Shown: positions 6,688-13,856, numbered from the stretch's first letter. The stretch: 15,986 nt of DNA from Angelakisella sp. (GCA_013316495.1 WSMP01000023.1:1-15986); one strand, 5' to 3'. The notes: generated by a model from the letters alone, not told the origin. Numbers and translations are program-made.

Positions 6688-7274
6688 AGCTGCTGCTTAT
6701 CTCCGACAAAGAAAGCGAATATTTATGGGATTACTACCAGCCGGGGCGGCTGGACGGCGTTGACCTGATCCTCTCCTGCGGGGACCTCCACGCCCAGTAC
6801 CTCTCCTTTTTGGTGACTATGGGGGGGATGCCCCTGCTGTACGTCCACGGCAACCACGACAAGACCTACGACCGCCGCCCCCCGGAGGGGTGCGAGTGCA
6901 TCGAGGACAAGCTGGTGGTGCGGAAGGGGCTGCGGATTTTGGGGCTGGGGGGAAGCATCCAGTACAGCGGCGGCCCCCACCAGTACACCGAGCAGCAGAT
7001 GGCCTGGCGCATCCGGCGGCTGTGGTTCCAGCTCCGCCGGGCGGGAGGGGTGGACATCGTCCTGACCCATTCCCCCGCCCAGGACTACGGCGACGGGGAG
7101 GACTACGCCCACCGGGGGTTTGCCTGCCTGCTGAACCTCATCGACCGGTACCAGCCCAAATACCTGATACACGGCCATGTCCACGCCAACTACGGCTTCC
7201 GGACCCCCCGGCTCCTGAAGCGGGGGGAAACCACCATCATCAACGCCTACGAGCGGTACATGCTGGAGCTGTAG
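6684..7274 (+). CDS. metallophosphoesterase, calcineurin-like
   Basis: 196 residues, third gene of the operon. It starts at GTG 6684, overlapping the upstream stop as GTGA, with AAGGAGG inside the preceding gene nine bases upstream. The family hydrolyses phosphomono- or phosphodiesters at a two-metal site. Visible metal motifs are Asp8 in LLISDKES, CGDLH with Asp34, GNHD at 56-59, LTHSP with His129, and GHVH at 164-167. The usual first motif is D-x-H; here it is Asp8-Lys-Glu10, so one metal ligand is changed to Glu. The end, TTIINAYERYMLEL, resembles the closing strand of YfcE-like and related small phosphoesterases, where the substrate-side strand reads N-P/A. Translational coupling to the BMP-type sensor suggests the substrate or signal is shared. 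The substrate is unknown. The stop is seven bases from the stop of the convergent nitroreductase, with no room for a terminator. Confidence 0.87.
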   Translation: MKLLLISDKESEYLWDYYQPGRLDGVDLILSCGDLHAQYLSFLVTMGGMPLLYVHGNHDKTYDRRPPEGCECIEDKLVVRKGLRILGLGGSIQYSGGPHQYTEQQMAWRIRRLWFQLRRAGGVDIVLTHSPAQDYGDGEDYAHRGFACLLNLIDRYQPKYLIHGHVHANYGFRTPRLLKRGETTIINAYERYMLEL

Positions 7275-7280
7275 CCCCAT

Positions 7281-8009
7281 TTACCCCCGGAACTGCTCCA
7301 GATATTCCGCCACCGAGCGGCTCATCTCCCGCGAAAAATCGGATTGGTATTTCCGCTGGCAGAAGGCGGCCAGCCACTCCTCGTAGGGCCGCTGGCCCCG
7401 CTGGTGGTCCAGCATCTGCCGCAGCTCCGCCCCGTCCATGGAGCGGTAGGTGTTGGGGTGGACGATGTGTTCCAGGGGGCAGCGCCGGGGCTTGGGACGC
7501 TCCTGCTGCTGGCGGGTGGGCCGCCCAAAGACCAGCATGGCCGCCGGGAAGACGAAGGGGGGCAGCGCCAAAAGGCGCCGCTGCTCCTGGCAGCGCTCCA
7601 TAATATCCCCGATGTAGCAGGAGCCGATGCCCAGGCTTTCCGCCGCCACCACGGCGTTTTGGGCGGCGATGACGGCATCGGACACAGCCAGCAGCAGGTC
7701 CCCCGCCCCAGGGGCGCGGGGAGCGCAGCCGGCGTCTTGGTAGGCGTCGTACCACTTCTTGCAGTCAGCACAGAAGACCAGCACCAGGGGGGCCTTGGCA
7801 ATAAAGGGCTGGTTATCGCAGGTGATAGCCAGGGCCTCCTTCAGCGGTTGGCTGGTGATATCAAGGATGGTGTAAAGCTGCTGGTTCCCCGCGGTGGGGG
7901 CCTGGCAGGCGGCCTCCAGAACCAGGCGTTTTTCCTCCGGGGTGATGGGATCCTCCCGGTAGGCGCGGACCGATTTGCGCCGAAACAGCTGCTGCAATAC
8001 CTCGTTCAT
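7281..8009 (-). CDS. nitroreductase-family FMN oxidoreductase
   Basis: 242 residues, cytosolic. Family members use FMN and NAD(P)H to reduce nitro-aromatics, quinones or flavins; the natural substrate here is unknown. RRKSVRAYRED (10-20) is the FMN-phosphate-binding start, APTAGNQQ (37-44) the second FMN loop, GIGSCYIGDI (127-136) the flavin re-face strand, and LVFGRP (159-164) the conserved late strand. A 70-residue C-terminal tail rich in Arg and Gln (about 165-242) contains HPNTYRSMDGAELRQM, the lid region seen in NfsA/FrxA-like two-domain members. AGGAGG lies 11 bases before the ATG. I see no convincing promoter in the 365 bases upstream, so read-through from the kinase operon is possible. 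The 3' end abuts the phosphoesterase stop, so the two messages must overlap or stop within each other's coding sequence. Confidence 0.88.
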   Translation of the reverse strand: MNEVLQQLFRRKSVRAYREDPITPEEKRLVLEAACQAPTAGNQQLYTILDITSQPLKEALAITCDNQPFIAKAPLVLVFCADCKKWYDAYQDAGCAPRAPGAGDLLLAVSDAVIAAQNAVVAAESLGIGSCYIGDIMERCQEQRRLLALPPFVFPAAMLVFGRPTRQQQERPKPRRCPLEHIVHPNTYRSMDGAELRQMLDHQRGQRPYEEWLAAFCQRKYQSDFSREMSRSVAEYLEQFRG

Positions 8010-8089
8010 ACTTTGTGCAACCTCCTTTGAATTTGCTTACCGCGTGATATGTTCCAGAGTGCAGGCCCTGCTGTCTAAGACTCCAGGCA

Positions 8090-8134
8090 GCCACTTTCGC
8101 CCTCTGTGAAGGTAAGGCCGAAGGAGGGAGTGGC
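8090..8134. repeat. imperfect inverted repeat, GCCACT...AGTGGC
   Basis: GCCACT-TTCG-CCCTC (8090-8104) can pair with GAGGG-AGTGGC (8124-8134) if the TTCG is bulged out. The ends GCCACT/AGTGGC are exact. Such GAGGGAGTGGC-type ends occur in small intergenic elements of Clostridia (recollection), but only one copy is in this window. Confidence 0.35.
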
Positions 8135-8156
8135 AAAACACGCTTTTTATGCCATT

Positions 8157-8212
8157 CTGGGCTGCCGCCCAGCCCCGCCTTCTTTTTCTTCTTTCAAAAG
8201 AAGAAAAAGAAG
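8157..8212. repeat. double palindrome: GC stem followed by 16-base T/A stem
   Basis: CTGGGC (8157-8162) pairs with GCCCAG (8167-8172) across a TGCC loop. Seven bases later, CTTCTTTTTCTTCTTT (8179-8194) pairs with its exact complement at 8197-8212 across CA. The second stem is strictly pyrimidine on one arm and purine on the other. It could act as a terminator for the kinase operon, as a processing site, or be a copy of an extragenic repeat family; the sequence does not decide. Confidence 0.6.
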
Positions 8213-8314
8213 CAAAAAGAAGAACGACAAAAGGTTTCAATAACACAGCAAATTTGCTTTAAAAATCTGCGTGGTTTGTCCACCCCCCAAAGGCCGGGTA
8301 GGGCGGCACGCCGG

Positions 8315-8347
8315 AAGGCCCCCCAGCCTGCGCCGGGGGGCCTTTTT
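8315..8347 (+). terminator. GC hairpin followed by T5, oriented for the plus strand
   Basis: AAGGCCCCCC (8315-8324) pairs with GGGGGGCCTT (8335-8344) around a ten-base loop, and the T tract runs 8343-8347. A weaker outer pairing, ACCCCCCAAAGGC (8282-8294) with GCCTTTTGGGGGT (8350-8362), could extend it. The canonical orientation reads rightwards although both flanking genes read leftwards. On the minus strand it has an A tract before and only TT after, so it may still end the kinase message, but less efficiently. Confidence 0.55.
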
Positions 8348-8374
8348 CTGCCTTTTGGGGGTTATAGCTGGACC

Positions 8375-10960
8375 TTAGCCCTTGCGCATCCGAATATGCT
8401 TTTCCAGCAGCCGGGCCACGGTGTCCACGTCGATGGGCTTGGCGACATGGGCGTTCATGCCGCAGTCCAGGCACCGCTGCACGTCCTCGGCAAAGGCGTC
8501 GGCAGTCATAGCGATGATGGGGATTTCCTTGGCGTCGGAGCGGCCCATGGCCCGGATGGCCTCGGTGGCCTGGATACCGGTCATTACCGGCATCCGGACA
8601 TCCATCAGAACGGCGTCGTAATACCCCACATTGGAGTGGAGGAACATATCAACGCAGATTTGGCCGTTTTCGGCACGGTCCAGCACCAGGCCCAGCTCGG
8701 CCAGCAGCTCGGCGGCAATCTCCCAGTTCAGGTCGTTGTCCTCCGCCAGCAGCACATGGCGGCCGGTAAGGTCCACCCGCTCCTGGGAGGGCACCGCCTC
8801 CGGAGAGGGCGCCCCCTCCTTCCCGCCGCTGGCAAACTGCCGCAGGCCGTAGAACAGGGTGGATTTGAAGAGGGGCTTGGAGATAAAGCCGGAGATGCCA
8901 GCATCCCGCGCCTGGGCTTCAATCTCCCCCCAGTCGTAGGCAGAGATAAGCAGAATGGGGACATCGCTCCCGCACCGGCGGCGCAGCTCCCGCGCGGTTT
9001 GGATGCCGTCCATGCCGGGGAGCTTCCAGTCCAGCAGGATGATATGGTAATTATCCCGCAGCTGGTGCTGGCGCTCCACCATGCGGATGGCGCTTTCCCC
9101 GTCCAAGGTCCAATCGGCGTCGATGCCGATTTCCTTCAGGGAATCGGCGGTGCTTTGGCAGAGGACCTCGTCGTCGTCCACCACCAGCATCCGCCAGTTG
9201 GGCAGGATCATCTCCAGCTCCGGGGTATCCGCCTTCTCCAGGTCCAAGGTGACATGGAACTCGGTCCCCTCGCCTACGGTGCTCTTAAGCTCAATACTGC
9301 CCTCCATCATATCAATGATGTATTTGGTGATAGCCATACCCAGGCCGGTGCCCTCCGTCTTCTGGACCCGCGTGCGGTCCTCCCGGACAAAGGAATCGAA
9401 TATCTTCTCCTGGAATTCCGGCGCCATGCCGATGCCGTTATCCTGGACGAGGATGTGGGAGCGGATATAGGCGTCTCCCTTCGGGGAAGGCTCCTGGTAA
9501 AGGGCGATATGGATGGAGCCGCCGTCCGGGGTGAACTTTACCGCGTTGGAAAGGAGGTTGATGAGGACCTGATTGAGGCGCACCCCGTCGCAAAGGACAT
9601 TTTCCGCCAGGATGCTGTGGACCGATACATCGAAGTGCTGGTTTTTGGCCCGGACCTGGGGCTGGACGATGTTTACGATGCTGTCCATCACCTCCCGCAG
9701 GGAGAGGAGATCCATACTGAGGGTCAGCTTGCCGCTTTCGATTTTGGACATATCCAGCACGTCGTTAATTAGGCCCAGAAGGTGTTTGCTGGAAAGGGCG
9801 ATTTTCCGCAGGCAGTTTTGCACCTGCTGGGGATTTTTAAGGTTGGCGGTGGCGATGGCCGTCATCCCCACAATGGCGTTCATGGGGGTGCGGATGTCGT
9901 GGCTCATATTGGAGAGGAATTCGCTTTTGGCCTTGCTGGCCTGCTCCGCCTGGGCCTTAGCGTCGGCCAAGGCGGTAATTTGCTGGTGGGTGATGGAGAA
10001 ATACTTGGCGAAAACCAGCAGCAGGGCGCAGAGGATGATGGCGCAGCTTCCCAGCACCATGCCGATCCACTGGCTGCTCAGCTGATTGACGATGAGATCC
10101 AGCCTGCCAAAGGGCATTACCGTCACCAGATACCAATTGGAATAGGGGAGAGAGGTGCAGTAGAGATGCCGCCGCGCGCCTTTAACATTGAGAATATTGG
10201 AGTAGGGTTCCCCGGCGCTCATAGCCTTTTGGAGATTGGCCACGTGCTGCTCCGCTTCGGCTTCGTTCAAGCCTTCAAAGAGGGCGCGGACACGCTCGAA
10301 GTAGCTATCCCGGAAGGCGTCGCCGCTGCGGATGACAAAGCTGCCGTCCCGGCGGATGACGTGGCAGTAGACCAGGGAGCTTTCATTCTCCATGGTATCC
10401 AGGGAGAGAATTTTCTGGATATACTCCATAGGCAGAGCCCCCAGCAGAGCCGTGCAGGTTTTTCCACCGTCCATATCATAGGAGGCGGGAACCCCCAGTA
10501 CCATCATCCGGCTTCCGCCCGGCGTGGTGGCCACCGCGATACGGTCCCTATTTTGATTGAGGGATTCCAGAAAGGGTTCAGGGTCGCTCAGCTGGAGGGA
10601 GGGGCCGAAAAGAGGCTCAATCTCTCCATCCTGGGAGTAGAAAGCCAAATAGGTGAAGCCCCTGGCCCTGGCGTCGTAGATAAGCTGCTCCCGCAGCTCT
10701 TCCGCGGAAAGGCGGCTATCCGGGGGAAAGGCGTCCGCAACGCCCTGGAGCTGGGAAAGGTTGTAATCAATGGTGGTATCAAAGTGCATGGTGATCCGTT
10801 CACTCATGCCTGTCATGTAGATGGCCCCCACCTCATTGATGGTATCCTTGTTATGGCTATCCATATAGAGGGCCAGGAAACCAAAGACTAGAATGCAGAG
10901 GACCGCCACCACAATCAGGCTGAGGGTCAGAAAACGGGTGGGGCTGCTGGCTTTTTTCAT
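8375..10960 (-). CDS. membrane hybrid sensor histidine kinase with two receiver domains
   Basis: 861 residues. TM1 at about 11-32 and TM2 at about 298-320 enclose a 265-residue extracytoplasmic sensor, by layout probably a double-Cache domain (YLAFYSQDGEIEPLFG, then VIRRDGSFVIRSGDAF). The dimerisation domain carries SNMSHDIRTPMNAIVG with phospho-acceptor His354. The ATPase domain has the N box around Asn468 and Asn472, QDNGIGM (506-512) and TEGTGLGMAI (535-544). REC1 has Asp595-597, phospho-acceptor Asp644 and Lys695. REC2 has Glu740-Asp741, phospho-acceptor Asp787, Thr819 and Lys841. All catalytic residues are present, so the kinase should be active. There is no built-in HPt domain; that function is supplied by the gene directly upstream in the same operon. 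The start has GAGGT nine bases before ATG. The ligand is unknown; Cache sensors in this layout often bind small metabolites. Confidence 0.93.
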   Translation of the reverse strand: MKKASSPTRFLTLSLIVVAVLCILVFGFLALYMDSHNKDTINEVGAIYMTGMSERITMHFDTTIDYNLSQLQGVADAFPPDSRLSAEELREQLIYDARARGFTYLAFYSQDGEIEPLFGPSLQLSDPEPFLESLNQNRDRIAVATTPGGSRMMVLGVPASYDMDGGKTCTALLGALPMEYIQKILSLDTMENESSLVYCHVIRRDGSFVIRSGDAFRDSYFERVRALFEGLNEAEAEQHVANLQKAMSAGEPYSNILNVKGARRHLYCTSLPYSNWYLVTVMPFGRLDLIVNQLSSQWIGMVLGSCAIILCALLLVFAKYFSITHQQITALADAKAQAEQASKAKSEFLSNMSHDIRTPMNAIVGMTAIATANLKNPQQVQNCLRKIALSSKHLLGLINDVLDMSKIESGKLTLSMDLLSLREVMDSIVNIVQPQVRAKNQHFDVSVHSILAENVLCDGVRLNQVLINLLSNAVKFTPDGGSIHIALYQEPSPKGDAYIRSHILVQDNGIGMAPEFQEKIFDSFVREDRTRVQKTEGTGLGMAITKYIIDMMEGSIELKSTVGEGTEFHVTLDLEKADTPELEMILPNWRMLVVDDDEVLCQSTADSLKEIGIDADWTLDGESAIRMVERQHQLRDNYHIILLDWKLPGMDGIQTARELRRRCGSDVPILLISAYDWGEIEAQARDAGISGFISKPLFKSTLFYGLRQFASGGKEGAPSPEAVPSQERVDLTGRHVLLAEDNDLNWEIAAELLAELGLVLDRAENGQICVDMFLHSNVGYYDAVLMDVRMPVMTGIQATEAIRAMGRSDAKEIPIIAMTADAFAEDVQRCLDCGMNAHVAKPIDVDTVARLLEKHIRMRKG

Positions 10961-10981
10961 AGCGCTGTTACCTCGTGGTTT

Positions 10982-11341
10982 TTATTGTTGGGAATCCTTC
11001 AGGGACTGAAGGGGGGTGACAGTGTTTTGATAGTCGGCCTTGGTCTGCTCCAGAAGGCGGTCCGCCTCCGGCGTCCAGCCGCTGCGCAGGGATTCGGTGA
11101 GGGCGCTGCTGGAATCCCCCAGGCAGGTGAAGCCCAGGTTTTGGCAGACGCCTTTAATGGTATGGGCGGCCCGGAAGGCCTCCTCGTAGTTCTTTTCCTC
11201 CATGGAGGTGATAAGCAGCTGATAGCTGGGGTCGTCCAAAAACTTCAGCGCGAACTTTTGCACCAGGCGTTCGCTGCGCAGGCGGCCAATGACTTCGTCA
11301 TAATTGGCTTCCATCTTTTCGTAGCATTCCTTTAAAGTCAT
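10982..11341 (-). CDS. stand-alone HPt phosphotransfer protein
   Basis: 119 residues, all-helical and cytosolic. The motif AAHTIKGVCQNLGF (58-71) carries the phosphorylatable His60 followed by Lys-Gly, the signature of HPt domains. Preceding helices (VIGRLRSERLVQKFALKFLDD) and the following acidic-to-basic helices match a four-helix bundle of normal size. HPt proteins accept phosphate from a receiver Asp of a hybrid kinase and pass it to a response-regulator receiver. Its place between a response regulator with an output domain (ending directly at its start, zero gap) and a hybrid kinase without HPt (21 bases downstream) strongly suggests it links the two. GGAGG lies eight bases before the ATG, inside the end of the preceding gene. 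Confidence 0.92.
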   Translation of the reverse strand: MTLKECYEKMEANYDEVIGRLRSERLVQKFALKFLDDPSYQLLITSMEEKNYEEAFRAAHTIKGVCQNLGFTCLGDSSSALTESLRSGWTPEADRLLEQTKADYQNTVTPLQSLKDSQQ

Positions 11342-13426
11342 TTATCGTTCCTCCTTGACGGTTTGGTTCTCAATCGGCGTAATTGTGGAAAGGGTCCGCT
11401 CCATGGTGTGGTTATAGAAGCGGTAGGCGCCTCTACCCCCCCGCTTGACGGTATAGAGGGCGGAATCCGCCGTGCGGAACAGGGTGTCGTAATCGGTGCC
11501 GCAATCTTCGCTGGTGGAGATGCCCATACTGACCGAAAGGCGAAAGCCCTTGTATTCCCCCCGCAGGGAGGCGTAAATCCGCTGGATTACCGGCTCCGGA
11601 TCCTGCTTGTATTCCAGGAAGATGAGAAATTCATCCCCCCCCACCCGCGCGGCGATATCCCCGCTGCGGATACCCTGGCGAATCTTCTCCGCCAGGAAGG
11701 TGAGGACCCGGTCCCCAAAGTGGTGGCCAAAGGTATCGTTGGCGGCCTTGAAGTGATCCAGATCCAGGATGGCCAGGGCGTAATTGCGCTCCGGCGCGTC
11801 CTCGATGCGGGCCTGAATCTGCTCCTGGGCGGCGGAATGGTTCAGAAGGCCGGTGAGGGGATCGTGGGAGGCCATCTGCTCCAGCTTGCGCAGGCGAAGC
11901 TGGGAATCGTGGATATCCACGGCCTTGCCGATGACGCCGGTGTACTGGGGCGGTTCCTCCAGGCTCCAGGTGCTGCGGGTCACAAACCGCACCCACCGGG
12001 GTTCGTCGATGTAGTGGATGAGACAGTCGTATGTAAGGTTCGGGTCCTCCGGAGTGGTGTGGCGGACGGCCTCGGAAAGGCGCTGCCAGTCTGTCGCCGA
12101 AAGGAGGGAGCAGGCTTTTTCGTTGTTCAGGGGGTCCACGATGACCTCCGGCAGGCCCAGGTGCTTGGCCCCCCAGGCGGAGATGGTGACGATGGAGGGG
12201 GAGATGGAATATTCGAACTGAATCTCCTTGGTAAGGTCGGCGAAGAAGCTGTACTTCATCCGCTCGTGCTCCAGCAGCTGGAGGGTCCGCTCCGAGGCGG
12301 TAAGCTCCTTGTGGCGCAGCAGCTCCTCGGCGATGTTGCGCATCTCCCGCTGGTTGGCCCGCACCAGGTTATCCCCCAAAAGCTCCTCCTGGATGCTGCC
12401 GGCCAGGCCGCGCAGGCTGTCCATCAGCAGGGGGTTGAAGGTGCCGCACTCCCCGGCCAGAATCATCTCCACCGCCTTTTGGTGGGAGAAAGCGGGCTTA
12501 TACACCCGCTCGCTGGTGAGGGCGTCGTAGACATCCGCCAGGGCCACGATTTGGGCGGCAATGGGGATTTCATCGCCCTTGAGGCCGTCGGGATAGCCCC
12601 GGCCGTCGTACCGCTCGTGGTGCCAGCGGCAAATCTCGTAGGCCACCTTCACCAGGGGTTCCTCCTGGTGGATGGGCAGGTCCCGGAGCATCTGGGCGCC
12701 GATGGCGGAGTGGGTCTTCATAATCTCAAACTCCTCGGTGGTGAGGCGCCCTGGCTTATTGAGGATCTTTTCGTCAATGGCGATTTTGCCGATATCGTGA
12801 AGGGCGGAGGCGGTGGCGATGAGGGAGATCTCCGTCCGGGAAAAGCGATATTTCTCGGTGTGCTGGGTGAGATGCCGCAGAAACATTGCGGTAAGAAGAT
12901 TTACATGGCGCACGTGCAGCCCGCTTTCACCATTGCGGAATTCCACAATGTGGCTGAGAATATCGATCATCAGGCTGCTGCTCTGTTCTTTTTCGTAGAT
13001 CTGGTCGGTTACCAGGTTGATGAGCTTTTTCTGCTTGGCGTAGAGAAGGATGGTATTGACCACCCGCCGGTGGACGATGAGGGCGTCGAAGGGGCGGCTG
13101 ATAAAATCGGTGACCCCCAGCTCGTAGGCGCGCTCGATGTTATCTGGGTTGATCTCGGCGGAAATCATGATGACGGGGATTTCTTCAATCCATCGGGTGC
13201 GGTTCATTTCGTCCAGCACGCCGAAGCCGTCCATCACCGGCATCACAATATCCAAAAGGACAAGGGAAAGCTCGGTTTCGTGAAGGCGGATCATCTCCAC
13301 CGCCTCCACGCCGTTTTCCGCCTGGAGTATATCGTATTCGCCCCCCAGCATTTCTTCCAAAATAGCCCGGTTCATCTCCGAATCGTCGGCCACCAGGATA
13401 CGGGGATTTTGCCCTGGCTTTCGCAT
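11342..13426 (-). CDS. response regulator REC-HD-GYP-PAS-GGDEF, c-di-GMP turnover
   Basis: 694 residues from ATG 13426; AGGAGG is 14 bases upstream, a long spacer. The frame stays open for another 234 codons upstream, but that part has no family resemblance and runs antisense over the promoters and the S41-like gene. REC (8-125): Asp14-Asp15, phospho-acceptor Asp59 in LLDIVMPVMDG, Ser89; the usual Lys is Arg111 (SRP). HD-GYP (about 150-345): HVRHVNL, HDIGK (210-214), HSAIGAQML, HHERYDGRGYPDG (269-281), all needed for c-di-GMP phosphodiesterase activity. A PAS-like domain (about 395-508) precedes GGDEF (about 515-670), which has DPLTGLLNH, DLDHFKAANDTFGH and an intact GGDEF at 596-600. An RxxD inhibitory site (587-590) lies five residues ahead. 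Both opposing activities look intact. It is first in the kinase/HPt operon and therefore its likely output. Confidence 0.93.
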   Translation of the reverse strand: MRKPGQNPRILVADDSEMNRAILEEMLGGEYDILQAENGVEAVEMIRLHETELSLVLLDIVMPVMDGFGVLDEMNRTRWIEEIPVIMISAEINPDNIERAYELGVTDFISRPFDALIVHRRVVNTILLYAKQKKLINLVTDQIYEKEQSSSLMIDILSHIVEFRNGESGLHVRHVNLLTAMFLRHLTQHTEKYRFSRTEISLIATASALHDIGKIAIDEKILNKPGRLTTEEFEIMKTHSAIGAQMLRDLPIHQEEPLVKVAYEICRWHHERYDGRGYPDGLKGDEIPIAAQIVALADVYDALTSERVYKPAFSHQKAVEMILAGECGTFNPLLMDSLRGLAGSIQEELLGDNLVRANQREMRNIAEELLRHKELTASERTLQLLEHERMKYSFFADLTKEIQFEYSISPSIVTISAWGAKHLGLPEVIVDPLNNEKACSLLSATDWQRLSEAVRHTTPEDPNLTYDCLIHYIDEPRWVRFVTRSTWSLEEPPQYTGVIGKAVDIHDSQLRLRKLEQMASHDPLTGLLNHSAAQEQIQARIEDAPERNYALAILDLDHFKAANDTFGHHFGDRVLTFLAEKIRQGIRSGDIAARVGGDEFLIFLEYKQDPEPVIQRIYASLRGEYKGFRLSVSMGISTSEDCGTDYDTLFRTADSALYTVKRGGRGAYRFYNHTMERTLSTITPIENQTVKEER

Positions 13427-13499
13427 AATAAGGAAAGACACCTCCTTAAAGTGATAGGCAGCTTCATAAGACTGCCTCAAAAACATTCCCACTTTATCT

Positions 13500-13528
13500 A
13501 TTATAAAGAAAAACTTCCGCCTAAGCAA
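13500..13528 (-). promoter_or_regulatory. promoter of the c-di-GMP phosphorelay operon
   Basis: On the minus strand TTGCTT (13523-13528), exactly 17 bases, then a perfect TATAAT (13500-13505). It lies about 75 bases before the start codon of the REC-HD-GYP-GGDEF gene, and the two downstream genes follow without further promoters. Confidence 0.78.
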
Positions 13529-13692
13529 TGGGGAAAACGGGAAAAAAGGAAATCTGTGTCCCGATTTCAGGAGCTTTTCCAAGTTTTTTCCAAGGGACTG
13601 GAAAAAGTGGCGGAAAAACCACCGGTTTCCCTGTTTTTGGGGAAGGTATTTGGGCAAAACAGCTAAATCGGTGTCTTTTTGGGAAATAGGGC

Positions 13693-13721
13693 TTGAATTT
13701 TTTGGCCGCTTACAATATAAT
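13693..13721 (+). promoter_or_regulatory. promoter of the S41-like lipoprotein gene
   Basis: TTGAAT (13693-13698), exactly 17 bases, perfect TATAAT (13716-13721). The predicted transcription start near 13728 leaves a leader of about 130 bases. Confidence 0.78.
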
Positions 13722-13730
13722 AAGACACGA

Positions 13731-13750
13731 CGTGTTAAAGTTTTAGCACG
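13731..13750 (+). promoter_or_regulatory. 20-base palindrome, candidate operator at the transcription start
   Basis: CGTGTTAAAGTTTTAGCACG is self-complementary at eight of ten positions, with two G-T appositions. It starts ten bases after the TATAAT box. A second, overlapping inverted repeat ACACG-A-CGTGT covers 13725-13735. Position and symmetry suit a repressor site, or a 5' stabilising hairpin in the message. It does not match CIRCE (TTAGCACTC-N9-GAGTGCTAA) beyond a half site. Confidence 0.5.
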
Positions 13751-13856
13751 AAGGGGCTTTCCGCCCTGGGAAACAAGGGAATACATAAATTTCCAAGGGA
13801 ACCAAAAGGCGGGCGGGACGGGCCCTAAAAAGAGAAAGTTTTGGAGGAGAAGAAAC

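Larger units (their letters stand above)
8010..8374. other. 365-base intergenic stretch rich in palindromes
   Basis: No plausible coding sequence: short frames here lack ribosome sites and family resemblance. The stretch holds the AGGAGG of the nitroreductase (about 8021-8026 on the minus strand), a GCCACT/AGTGGC-bounded imperfect stem (8090-8134), a GC stem CTGGGC-TGCC-GCCCAG (8157-8172), a long T/A palindrome (8179-8212), and a GC hairpin with T tract (8315-8347). I find no -10/-35 pair with 15-19 base spacing on the minus strand that I trust. Confidence 0.7.
13427..13856. other. 430-base divergent regulatory region
   Basis: Contains a minus promoter (13500-13528) and a plus promoter (13693-13721). 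Several small stems lie between them: TTTTTCCA/TGGAAAAA (13585-13592 with 13599-13606) and CTGTTTT/AAAACAG (13631-13637 with 13656-13662). The minus-strand leader (about 70 bases) carries an AGGCAG/CTGCCT stem (13456-13461 with 13472-13477). I looked for a c-di-GMP riboswitch in both leaders and saw none. No coding sequence is evident. Confidence 0.65.

Noticed and set aside
8276..9772. 498-codon plus-strand open frame opposite the histidine kinase
   Set aside because: Composition mirrors the antisense of the kinase; no domain is recognisable and there is no ribosome site.
13427..13505. c-di-GMP riboswitch in the leader of the c-di-GMP operon
   Set aside because: The leader is only about 75 bases, with one small AGGCAG/CTGCCT stem, and none of the conserved GEMM segments are visible.
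11363..13666. 767-codon plus-strand open frame opposite the c-di-GMP regulator
   Set aside because: No ribosome site and shadow composition. The minus strand encodes complete REC, HD-GYP and GGDEF motifs.
13731..13750. CIRCE heat-shock operator
   Set aside because: Only a TTAGCAC half site is present. The spacing and the second half (GAGTGCTAA) are absent.
13650..13856. Upstream extension of the S41-like lipoprotein to ATG 13650
   Set aside because: It would start before the promoter TATAAT and bury the lipoprotein signal peptide; ATG 13857 has its own GGAGGA.
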